Assembly: GCA_964501785.1 (NCBI GenBank)
Contig: CAZCUD010000016.1
Coordinates: 35,885-99,884, forward strand
DNA: 64,000 nucleotides
Source of the DNA: DATBSK01 sp964501785
Lineage (GTDB): Bacteria > Actinomycetota > Acidimicrobiia > IMCC26256 > PALSA-555
Reading direction: 5' to 3'
Shown: piece after piece, positions 58,828 to 64,000 of the stretch
How positions within the stretch are numbered: position 1 is the stretch's first letter
Layout of the letters: every line of letters begins with the position of its first letter
Program-made: the position numbers and the translations under genes
Notes under the pieces: model-generated
Database searches by the model: none
What the model was told of the DNA's origin: nothing
Seen by the model: the letters and a program-made list of their open reading frames with translations, nothing else

Positions 58828-59436
58828 ATGGACGCGCCCGTCTCGCGCGGATTCCACGGTCGCCGGCGCGTCGACGTCGACCCGTCGCGCATCCCGCCGG
58901 GTCAGCACCTCGTCGACGACTTCCCGGTGCTGTCGGCCGGTCCGACCCCGCACACATCGCTGGACGAGTGGACCTTCGAGATCCGCGGCCTCGTCGACGA
59001 GCCCGTGACCTGGACCTGGCCCGACTTCCTCCGCCTCCCCAGCGAGGACGTCACGACCGACATCCACTGCGTGACGCGTTGGTCGAAGCTCGACACCCAT
59101 TGGCACGGCGTGTCGCTCGACGTGCTGCTCGAGGCGGTCGAGACCTCGGCCGAGCACGTGTTGGCGTTCTGCGACGGCGGCTACACCACGAACCTCTCGG
59201 TCGACGACGTGACCGACGGGCAGGCCTGGATCGCCTACGAGTACGGCGGTGAGGTCCTCCAGCCCGAGCACGGGGGTCCCGCCCGCCTCCTCGTGCCCCA
59301 CCTCTACTTCTGGAAGAGCGCGAAGTGGGTGCGCGGGCTCGAGCTGCTGGACGACGACGAACCGGGCTTCTGGGAAGGCCTCGGCTACCACAACCGCGGT
59401 GACCCGTGGCGTGAAGAGCGGTATTGGAACGACTAG
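58828..59436 (+). CDS. sulfite oxidase-like molybdopterin oxidoreductase
   Basis: A 202-aa Mo-cofactor protein. The Mo ligand is Cys81 in DIHCVTRWS; GVSLDVLLE, CDGGYTTNL and PHLYFWKSAKWVRGLEL match the YedY/SUOX fold. It lacks the dimerisation domain of full sulfite oxidases and has no Tat signal, so it is cytosolic. The next gene (FNR-like) starts 13 nt before its stop, indicating an electron-transfer pair. Confidence 0.93.
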   Translation: MDAPVSRGFHGRRRVDVDPSRIPPGQHLVDDFPVLSAGPTPHTSLDEWTFEIRGLVDEPVTWTWPDFLRLPSEDVTTDIHCVTRWSKLDTHWHGVSLDVLLEAVETSAEHVLAFCDGGYTTNLSVDDVTDGQAWIAYEYGGEVLQPEHGGPARLLVPHLYFWKSAKWVRGLELLDDDEPGFWEGLGYHNRGDPWREERYWND

Positions 59437-60161
59437 CGGCGCCGACGTGGCACGTGGCGACCGTGCGCGCGGTACGGCGCGAGACGCCGCGCGCGACGAC
59501 GGTCCTCCTCGACGTCGAGGGATGGCCCGGGCACCGACCGGGCCAGCACGTCGACGTCCGCCTGACCGCGGAGGACGGCTATCAGGCCGAGCGGGCCTAC
59601 TCCATCGCGTCGGCGCCCGGGGATCCCGCGGTGGCGCTCACGGTCGAGCGCATCGAGGGCGGCGAGGTGTCGCCGTACCTCGCCGACGAGGTCCGCGCCG
59701 GCGATCGGCTCGAGGTACGGGGACCGATCGGCGGCTACTTCACGTGGCAGGTCGCCGACGGGGGACCGCTCCTGCTCGTGGCCGGTGGGTCGGGCCTCGT
59801 GCCCCTGATGTCGATGCTGCGTCACCGGGCGGGATCGGCGAGCGAGGTCGAGGCGGCGCTGCTGCTGTCCACCCGATCGTCCGGCGATGTCCTGTACGCG
59901 GCCGAGCTCGAGCAGCAGCGCGCATCGGGCGTCGACGTCCGTTGCACGCTCACACGGGAGGCGCCGGAAGGCTGGGGGGGCTGGACCGGCCGCGTCGACG
60001 CTCGGATGCTCAGGGCGATGGGGGCGGACCCTGCTCGCATGCCGCGCACGTTCGTGTGCGGACCCACCGGCTTCGTCGAGCACGTGGCCGAGCTGCTGGT
60101 CGGGCTCGGCTTCGACCCGCACTCGGTCAAGGCCGAGCGCTTCGGCGCCTCGGGCACCTGA
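59424..60161 (+). CDS. ferredoxin-NADP reductase-like flavoprotein
   Basis: A 245-aa FNR-fold reductase. FAD: RPGQHVDVRL, RAYSIASAPGD. NAD(P)H: VAGGSGLVPLMSMLRH, CGPTGFVEHV. There is no [2Fe-2S] domain, so electrons probably pass directly to the Mo protein encoded upstream. TTG 59424 has GAAGAG upstream and overlaps the preceding stop; GTG 59454 is a shorter option. The DUF6510 gene follows. Confidence 0.92.
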   Translation: MERLAAPTWHVATVRAVRRETPRATTVLLDVEGWPGHRPGQHVDVRLTAEDGYQAERAYSIASAPGDPAVALTVERIEGGEVSPYLADEVRAGDRLEVRGPIGGYFTWQVADGGPLLLVAGGSGLVPLMSMLRHRAGSASEVEAALLLSTRSSGDVLYAAELEQQRASGVDVRCTLTREAPEGWGGWTGRVDARMLRAMGADPARMPRTFVCGPTGFVEHVAELLVGLGFDPHSVKAERFGASGT

Positions 60162-60179
60162 CCCGAGGCCGTCCCGATC

Positions 60180-60206
60180 CACGGACATGGAGTCACGGAC
60201 ATGGAG
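60180..60206. repeat. 13-bp direct repeat upstream of DUF6510 gene
   Basis: CACGGACATGGAG occurs at 60180-60192 and 60194-60206, separated by one T. It lies just upstream of the RBS. It is probably a slippage product; each copy contains an ATG that is not used. Confidence 0.7.
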
Positions 60207-60217
60207 AGGTGAGCCCC

Positions 60218-60496
60218 ATGAGCGAATCGTCCGAAGCCGAGGACCGACACGTCGACGGCAACGGCATCGCCGGCCTGCTCGGCCAGGTGCTCGTCGGTGA
60301 CGTCACCCTGGTGCGACGGCACTGCCCGTCGTGCGGCGACCGAAGCCCCGCCGCGGCCCACCTGGCGTACCGGGGTGCCGGAGCCGTGCTCCGCTGCCCG
60401 CGCTGTCACGCCGTCGCCCTGCGCATCGTCGACCGGGGCGATGCGTACGTCTTCGAGCTCGCGGGCGTCTGGACCCTGGCGAAGAACTCAGGGTAG
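60218..60496 (+). CDS. DUF6510 zinc-ribbon protein
   Basis: A 92-aa protein with an acidic N-terminus and a two-CxxC zinc ribbon (RRHCPSCGDRSP; AVLRCPRCHAVALRIV). It commonly accompanies sulfite-oxidase-like and FNR genes in actinobacteria, probably as an assembly or electron-transfer partner. GGAGAGGTGAG lies before ATG 60218. Its TAG stop sits inside the IdeR-type iron box for the next gene. Confidence 0.88.
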   Translation: MSESSEAEDRHVDGNGIAGLLGQVLVGDVTLVRRHCPSCGDRSPAAAHLAYRGAGAVLRCPRCHAVALRIVDRGDAYVFELAGVWTLAKNSG

Positions 60497-60506
60497 CCTT
60501 ACCTGA
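60488..60506. promoter_or_regulatory. IdeR/DtxR-type iron box
   Basis: TCAGGGTAGCCTTACCTGA matches the consensus 19-mer (TTAGGTTAGCCTAACCTAA) at 15 of 19 positions by hand alignment. The TAGCCT core (60494-60499) also looks like the -10 box for the gene at 60530. Iron-dependent repression is inferred. Confidence 0.65.
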
Positions 60507-60529
60507 ATGGACTGTGGGGCCGAGCCCGG

Positions 60530-60988
60530 ATGATCGTGCCGGACCGGCTGGCGGGCGCGACCGCGAGCGACTTCGGGGAGCGCTCCCGCTGGCTCCTGTC
60601 GGAGATCGGCACCTTCGTGCTGGGCGACGAGGCCCCCGAGGAGGAACGCCACGAGGTCGCCCGCACGACGCTCCGCAACGGCCACGAGGCGTTCCGCAGC
60701 TTCGTCGACGGCCGGTTGGCGTGTCGTGACACCGTCGTCGTCGAGCTCGCCATCACGACCGCCGACGAGACGGTGCGCCGGGCGTACCACCGCGACCTGC
60801 CGGGCCCGATCGCCCTGCTGTACCTCTGTCTGGTCAACTGCCGGCCCGGGGACGAGGTCACGCTGCGTCAGACCACCGCGTGCGGCTCGAGCGTCACCTG
60901 CGGCGAGACCTGGCCGTTCGACCTCGCCTGCGCCGAGCGGATGACGCTGCCCGCGGCTGCGCAGCTCGGCCGGGAGACCGCCTGTTAG
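60530..60988 (+). CDS. Cys-containing protein of unknown function, probably iron-regulated
   Basis: A 152-aa protein (MIVPDRLAGATASDFGERSRWLLSEIGTFVLGDEAPEEERHEVARTTLRNG). The C-terminal third has several Cys residues (LCLVNCRPG, TACGSSVTCGETWPFDLACAE, RETAC). No family recognised. It may bind iron, heme or a cluster. ATG 60530 lies 24 nt after an iron-box/-10 element. Its TAG stop overlaps the TAGACT -10 box of the following leader RNA. Confidence 0.72.
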   Translation: MIVPDRLAGATASDFGERSRWLLSEIGTFVLGDEAPEEERHEVARTTLRNGHEAFRSFVDGRLACRDTVVVELAITTADETVRRAYHRDLPGPIALLYLCLVNCRPGDEVTLRQTTACGSSVTCGETWPFDLACAERMTLPAAAQLGRETAC

Positions 60989-61198
60989 ACTCGATCTTCG
61001 TACCTGGGCAGCGTCTCGGGACCCGGTCCCCTGCGAGACGCGTCCGGCGTGCGACCTCGAACGATCCCGCCCGCGGGCTCCCGCGGGTGAGCGGAGGCGG
61101 CCGAGGTCCGCGAGGCACGACACGAGGGGCCCGGACACGTCCGGGCGCCGGGACAGCAGAGGGGCGCGGGACCCGGGGCGCCGGAGGAGATGATCGCC
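60986..61198 (+). ncRNA. structured 5' leader (candidate regulatory RNA)
   Basis: TAGACT (60986-60991) begins the region; ~200 nt then precede ATG 61199. Stems seen: GCGTCTCG/CGAGACGC (61011-61018 with 61034-61041); GACCTCG/CGAGGTC (61053-61059 with 61102-61108) enclosing CCCGCGGG twice; GCCCGGAC/GTCCGGGC (61129-61146); GGCGCC pairing 61144-61149 with 61177-61182, next to the RBS. The last two stems compete for 61144-61146, which allows a switch. No known riboswitch class recognised. Confidence 0.5.
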
Positions 61199-61411
61199 AT
61201 GCCAGGACGGAACAAGCAGCGCTCGACGTTCGAGAAGCGCCAGCGGGAGATCAACCGCCGCGAGAAGCAGGCCGAGAAGCGCGCTCGCCGACAGGGCAAG
61301 CCCGTCGTGGAGGAGCCGCAGCAGCTGCCGCAGGAGCCCCTCACGGAAGAGGAGATCTTCCGGCGCTCGCTCGGCCAGTACCCGTCGGAGAAGGCCCCCC
61401 AGGGCTCCTAG
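61199..61411 (+). CDS. small basic protein with long structured leader
   Basis: A 70-aa highly basic N-terminal helix (MPGRNKQRSTFEKRQREINRREKQAEKRARRQGK) followed by an acidic region (EEPQQLPQEPLTEEEIFRRSLGQYPSEK). It resembles small actinobacterial RNA- or ribosome-associated proteins in composition only. GGAGGA lies about 10 nt before ATG 61199; ATG 61190 is too close. Its TAG shares CTAG with the convergent CNBD gene. Confidence 0.75.
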   Translation: MPGRNKQRSTFEKRQREINRREKQAEKRARRQGKPVVEEPQQLPQEPLTEEEIFRRSLGQYPSEKAPQGS

Positions 61412-61827
61412 CCCGCGGCGTCGCCGTCGAGCTCGCGGAGCCGCTCGGCAGACTTCGCCTGGAGCGCCTCGGCGATCTTCGGCTCGTCGGCGAGCAGGGT
61501 CTTGAACTCGCGCTGGCCGATGACGTCTGCCGAGACCGGCGTCTTCGCGACGACGGTCGCGGTGCGCGGCCGATGCTCGAGCAGCGCGATCTCGCCCACG
61601 TAGGAGCCCGCTGCTCGGGTCGCGACGACCTCGTCGCCGCGGGTGATCTCGACCTCGCCCTCGAGGATCACGATGAACTCGTGCCCCGGATCACCTTCTC
61701 GGGCCAGCACCTTGCCGGCCGGGAAGTCGATGCGCGTGGCGAGGTTCGAGACCTGCGCGAGGTGCTTCTTCGACAGGTCCGCGAACAGCGGCACCTGCGC
61801 CAGCAGCTCTTCGGTCGACTGCGTCAT
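61408..61827 (-). CDS. cyclic nucleotide-binding domain protein
   Basis: A 139-aa stand-alone CNBD (VPLFADLSKKHLAQVSNLATRIDFPAGKVLAREGDPGHEFIVILEGEVEI; GSYVGEIALLEHRPRTATVVA). The phosphate-binding cassette GEIALLEHRPRTATV retains the Glu and Arg needed for cAMP/cGMP binding. No effector domain is attached. GGGGGGA precedes ATG 61827. TACCGT lies upstream on the minus strand. A cAMP-responsive partner protein is inferred. Confidence 0.92.
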   Translation of the reverse strand: MTQSTEELLAQVPLFADLSKKHLAQVSNLATRIDFPAGKVLAREGDPGHEFIVILEGEVEITRGDEVVATRAAGSYVGEIALLEHRPRTATVVAKTPVSADVIGQREFKTLLADEPKIAEALQAKSAERLRELDGDAAG

Positions 61828-61892
61828 CTCGGTCCCCCCTGAACGTCGTCCGGCACGGTAGCAGCGGGGTCGGCGCGTCTACGGTCCTCCCG

Positions 61893-62270
61893 ATGGTCGC
61901 GGAGCCCACGACGACGTTGCCCGACCGCCTCCGCGCGCGTCTCCGGTTCGCGATGAAGGATCGCGACGAACCGGCGGTCGCCGCGCTGCGCACCGCGCTC
62001 GCCGCGATCGACAACGCCCGGTCGGTCGGCATCGGCTCTCTCCCCCCGAACGACGAGACGACGCCCGTCGCCGGCGCGCGGTCTGGCGTCGGGAGCACCG
62101 ACGTGCCTCGTCAGCACCTCGACGACGCCGACGTCGAAGCCATCGTGCGGGACGAGATCGCCGAACGCGAGACGGCGGCCATCGCGCTGCGCCGAGCCGG
62201 TGAGGGCGAGCGCGCCGACCGGCTCCAGGCCGAGGCCCGCGTGCTCGCCACGGTGATCGGCGGACGCTGA
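61893..62270 (+). CDS. YqeY-like (GatB/YqeY) domain protein
   Basis: A 125-aa protein, LPDRLRARLRFAMKDRDEPAVAALRTALAAIDNA then DDADVEAIVRDEIAERETAAIALRRAGEGERADRLQAEARVLATVI, matching the YqeY helical domain related to the tail of GatB amidotransferase subunits. It may bind tRNA. ATG 61893 follows TACGGT by 7 nt (leaderless). Divergent from the CNBD gene. Confidence 0.85.
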   Translation: MVAEPTTTLPDRLRARLRFAMKDRDEPAVAALRTALAAIDNARSVGIGSLPPNDETTPVAGARSGVGSTDVPRQHLDDADVEAIVRDEIAERETAAIALRRAGEGERADRLQAEARVLATVIGGR

Positions 62271-62289
62271 CGGCGCGCCTGCGCACGGT

Positions 62290-62307
62290 CTGACGCGCCT
62301 GCGTCAG
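62290..62307. promoter_or_regulatory. inverted repeat CTGACGC-N4-GCGTCAG
   Basis: Perfect 7-bp arms, 20 bp after the YqeY stop and 30 bp before the TACGAT -10 box of the dehalogenase gene. The arms and spacing equal those at 47485-47502. It may be a terminator stem for the upstream gene or an operator for the dehalogenase. Confidence 0.5.
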
Positions 62308-62350
62308 GCCCGCGACATGCACGCCGAGGTGACGTTACGATCACGCGCCG

Positions 62351-63259
62351 ATGCAGAGCCTCCGCACGCCAGACGATCGATTCGACAGCCTTCCCGGTTA
62401 CGACTTCGCGCCGCACCACACCGACGTGCCCGACGGCGACGGAGGGACGCTGCGCATCCACCACCTCGACGAAGGCCCGAGCGACGGGCCCACGGTGCTG
62501 CTGATGCACGGCGAGCCGTCGTGGAGCTACCTCTATCGCACGATGATCCCGGTGCTGGTCGACGCCGGCCTCCGCGCCGTCGCACCCGACCTCCCGGGCT
62601 TCGGGAGGTCCGACAAGCCGGCCGACCGCAACGACTACACCTACCAACGCCACGTCGACTGGATGACCGCCTGGCTCGAAGCGGTCGACCTGCGCGGCGC
62701 GACGTTCGTCGGCCAGGACTGGGGCGGGTTGATCGGCCTGCGCCTCGTCGCGGAGCACCCCGACCGCTTCGACCGCGTGGTCGCGGCGAACACGTTCCTG
62801 CCGACGGGCGACCGGCACCCGGGCGACGCGTTCCTCGCCTGGCAGAAGTTCTCCCAGGAGGTCCCCGACTTCGAGGTGGGCAAGATCGTCAACGGCGGGT
62901 GCACCACCGACCTCGCAGCGGAGGTCATCGCCGCGTACGACGCGCCGTTCCCCGACGATTCCTACAAGGAAGGTGCGCGCCAGTTCCCGATGCTCGTGCC
63001 GACGAGCCCCGACGATCCCGCCGCGGGTGCGAACCGCGCGGCCTGGGACGTGTTCCGTCAGTGGACGAAGCCCTTCCTCTGCGCGTTCAGCGACCAGGAC
63101 CCCATCACCAAGGGAGGCGACCGCGTGTTCCGGGCCGAGGTGCCGGGTTGCGAAGGTCAGCCCCACACGACGATCGAGGGCGGCGGCCACTTCCTCCAGG
63201 AGGACCGCGGCCCGGAGCTCGCCCGGGTGGTCGCCGACTTCGTCCGCGCCACCGGCTGA
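62351..63259 (+). CDS. dhaA: haloalkane dehalogenase (alpha/beta-hydrolase)
   Basis: A 302-aa HLD-family enzyme. Oxyanion motif HGEPSWSYLYR (Glu55-Pro56), nucleophile Asp123 in FVGQDWGG with halide-binding Trp124, acid Asp in FSDQDPIT, and catalytic His280 in GGGHFLQED. HGEPSW and the Asp nucleophile favour HLD over epoxide hydrolase. It converts haloalkanes to alcohol and halide. ATG 62351 follows TACGAT (62337-62342) by 8 nt. DUF1330 gene follows after 1 nt. Confidence 0.9.
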   Translation: MQSLRTPDDRFDSLPGYDFAPHHTDVPDGDGGTLRIHHLDEGPSDGPTVLLMHGEPSWSYLYRTMIPVLVDAGLRAVAPDLPGFGRSDKPADRNDYTYQRHVDWMTAWLEAVDLRGATFVGQDWGGLIGLRLVAEHPDRFDRVVAANTFLPTGDRHPGDAFLAWQKFSQEVPDFEVGKIVNGGCTTDLAAEVIAAYDAPFPDDSYKEGARQFPMLVPTSPDDPAAGANRAAWDVFRQWTKPFLCAFSDQDPITKGGDRVFRAEVPGCEGQPHTTIEGGGHFLQEDRGPELARVVADFVRATG

Positions 63260-63260
63260 C

Positions 63261-63677
63261 GTGTCGCTGCGCCCCAACGCCGACCAGTTCGCCGAGCTGG
63301 CCGCCGCGCCCGACGACGGGCCGGTCGTCATGCTCAACCTCCTCAAGTTCAAAGCACGCGCCGACGGTGGGGACGCGGCTCGCAGTGGTGAGGACTCGTA
63401 CCGCAGCTACGGCGACGTCGCCGTCACGATGATCGAGGAACGGGGCGGGAGCGTCATCTGGGCGGGCCGGGCCGACCAGATCCTCATCGGCGACCCCGCC
63501 CAGGACTGGGACCAGGTGCTGCTCGTGCAGTACCCGTCTCGGGCTGCGTTCCTCGACATGGTCTCGAAGCCGGAGTACCTCGAGGCGCACGAGCACCGCG
63601 AGTCGGGACTCGAGCGCACGATCGTCGTCGCGTGCACCCCGGGCCTCGACCGCATCGCCGAGCTCGGAGCCCGCTGA
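63261..63677 (+). CDS. DUF1330-like protein
   Basis: A 138-aa ferredoxin-like-fold (dimeric alpha/beta barrel) protein. VVMLNLLKFK, SYRSYGDVAVTMIEERGGSVIWAGRADQILIG, LLVQYPSRAAFLDMVSKPEYLEAHEHRESGLERTIVVA match DUF1330. Members are small and of unknown function, some near detoxification enzymes. GTG 63261 starts one base after the dehalogenase stop, so the two are co-translated. Confidence 0.9.
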   Translation: MSLRPNADQFAELAAAPDDGPVVMLNLLKFKARADGGDAARSGEDSYRSYGDVAVTMIEERGGSVIWAGRADQILIGDPAQDWDQVLLVQYPSRAAFLDMVSKPEYLEAHEHRESGLERTIVVACTPGLDRIAELGAR

Positions 63678-63889
63678 CCGACGCCTCCGCCTGAGTCCAG
63701 CCGGCTCCGACCGGGCCTGGCTATGGAGTTGTCAAGGATCGGTTGGGGAAGTGCTGGACCGGGTCGACGGCTTCCGCGTCTCCCCCGAGTTGCGGGATGC
63801 GGGTTCCGGTCGGGTCCGGGTGTTGTGTGGGTGCTGACCTGCGTTGCTGAACCCTCGTGGTGAAGGTGAGCTACGCATCCAGGAGGCCG
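63678..63889. other. non-coding junction, possibly mobile-element flank
   Basis: Composition shifts to G/T-rich text (GGAGTTGTCAAGGATCGG near 63725, then repeated GGGT and TGTTG runs). No ORF with a start and RBS was seen. It separates the DUF1330 gene from the partial minus-strand ORF. GTTGTCAAGGAT-type sequence is what I associate with actinobacterial repeats, but this is unverified. Confidence 0.35.
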
Positions 63890-64000
63890 TCACGCGGCTT
63901 CGGGGTGCGGGCCCGCGCGGGCGTCGGGCAGATCGTCGCGGGGTTGGGTGTCGAGGTGGGTGTGGGTGAGGCCGTCGGGGGCTTCGGGGTCGCCTTCGAG
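63890..64000 (-). CDS. C-terminal fragment of a possible HNH/DUF222 (13E12-type) protein (5' truncated)
   Basis: On the minus strand an open frame enters from beyond the window and stops at 63892-63890. The visible 36 residues (LEGDPEAPDGLTHTHLDTQPRDDLPDARAGPH...) are Pro/Asp/His-rich. THTHLDTQP recalls the disordered tail of DUF222/HNH endonuclease repeat proteins common in actinobacteria. The fragment is too short to be sure; it may be a mobile repeat. Confidence 0.35.
   Translation of the reverse strand, partial: LEGDPEAPDGLTHTHLDTQPRDDLPDARAGPHPEAA

Noticed and set aside
60180..60206. Direct repeat as a mobile-element target-site duplication
   Set aside because: Only one base separates the copies; no element lies between them.
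1..64000. tRNA, rRNA, prophage, complete insertion sequence, CRISPR array or replication origin
   Set aside because: No cloverleaf, rRNA-like, integrase/transposase, spacer-repeat or DnaA-box cluster patterns were seen on either strand by reading; covariance searches could not be run.

Overview
The window is 64 kb of very GC-rich (about 70% by eye, not computed), densely coded chromosomal DNA from an actinobacterium. I infer Acidimicrobiia or a near relative. The reasons are F420-type luciferase-like oxidoreductases, several CYP P450s, CaiB-type CoA-transferases, a DUF35 fusion, SigB/F/G sigma factors, DUF6328, DUF6510 and DUF1272 proteins, an IdeR/DtxR-type iron box, and many starts 6 to 12 nt after a TANNNT -10 box (leaderless-transcript style). 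No rRNA, tRNA, CRISPR array, prophage or complete insertion sequence was seen. Only the last ~280 bp look mobile-element-like. About 72 genes are supported, and no gene-free stretch exceeds 300 bp.

Layout. 1-13.9 kb: lipid/xenobiotic catabolism and secreted proteins (thiolase-like/DUF35 fusion, arylsulfatase, GH4 glycosidase, P450, cupredoxin, CaiB, SurE-like nucleotidase, LLM oxidoreductase, APH-like kinase). 14-19 kb: membrane proteins (ion channel, YihY/BrkB, Bax inhibitor-1) plus AlkB/DUF1272. 19-26.4 kb: enoyl-CoA hydratase, MFS exporter, LLM oxidoreductase, SDR, D-2-hydroxyacid dehydrogenase, cupin, second CaiB. 26.4-28.6 kb: two-component system. 28.6-38.7 kb: a general-stress island with two SigF-type sigma factors, two degenerate RsbW-like proteins, two STAS proteins, a large PAS-GAF-SpoIIE-HATPase phosphatase, CsbD, DUF6328 and a carbamate-kinase-like pseudoenzyme. 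38.7-47.5 kb: copper amine oxidase, glycosyltransferase, second two-component system, SDR, Rieske oxygenase and a UGSC-family (CGSC) gene pair. 47.5-55 kb: BtuF-like protein, acyl-CoA synthetase, two P450s, HIBADH-type dehydrogenase, DJ-1/PfpI and GlxA-type regulator. 55-64 kb: SGNH lipoprotein, DUF1275, LigD-type polymerase domain, molybdopterin/flavin redox module, iron-regulated orphan, a long structured leader, CNBD, YqeY-like, haloalkane dehalogenase, DUF1330, and the end of a possible HNH/13E12-type protein.

The most striking feature is the stress island. Six promoters in two clusters (29.4-30.0 kb and 36.4-37.65 kb) fit GGTTK-N15-17-GGGNAN, the SigF/SigB-type consensus. They precede both sigma factor genes or operons and four small stress-type genes, so an autoregulated partner-switching regulon can be read from sequence. 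Its two small RsbW-like proteins have lost the ATP-binding N-box and glycine boxes, and a catalytically dead carbamate-kinase-fold protein sits inside it.

Other recurring themes are 15 convergent gene pairs that abut or overlap (four share a CTAG double stop), divergent promoters built as palindromes, 11-bp-phased direct repeats beside both two-component systems, and a ~200-nt hairpin-rich leader before a 70-aa basic protein.
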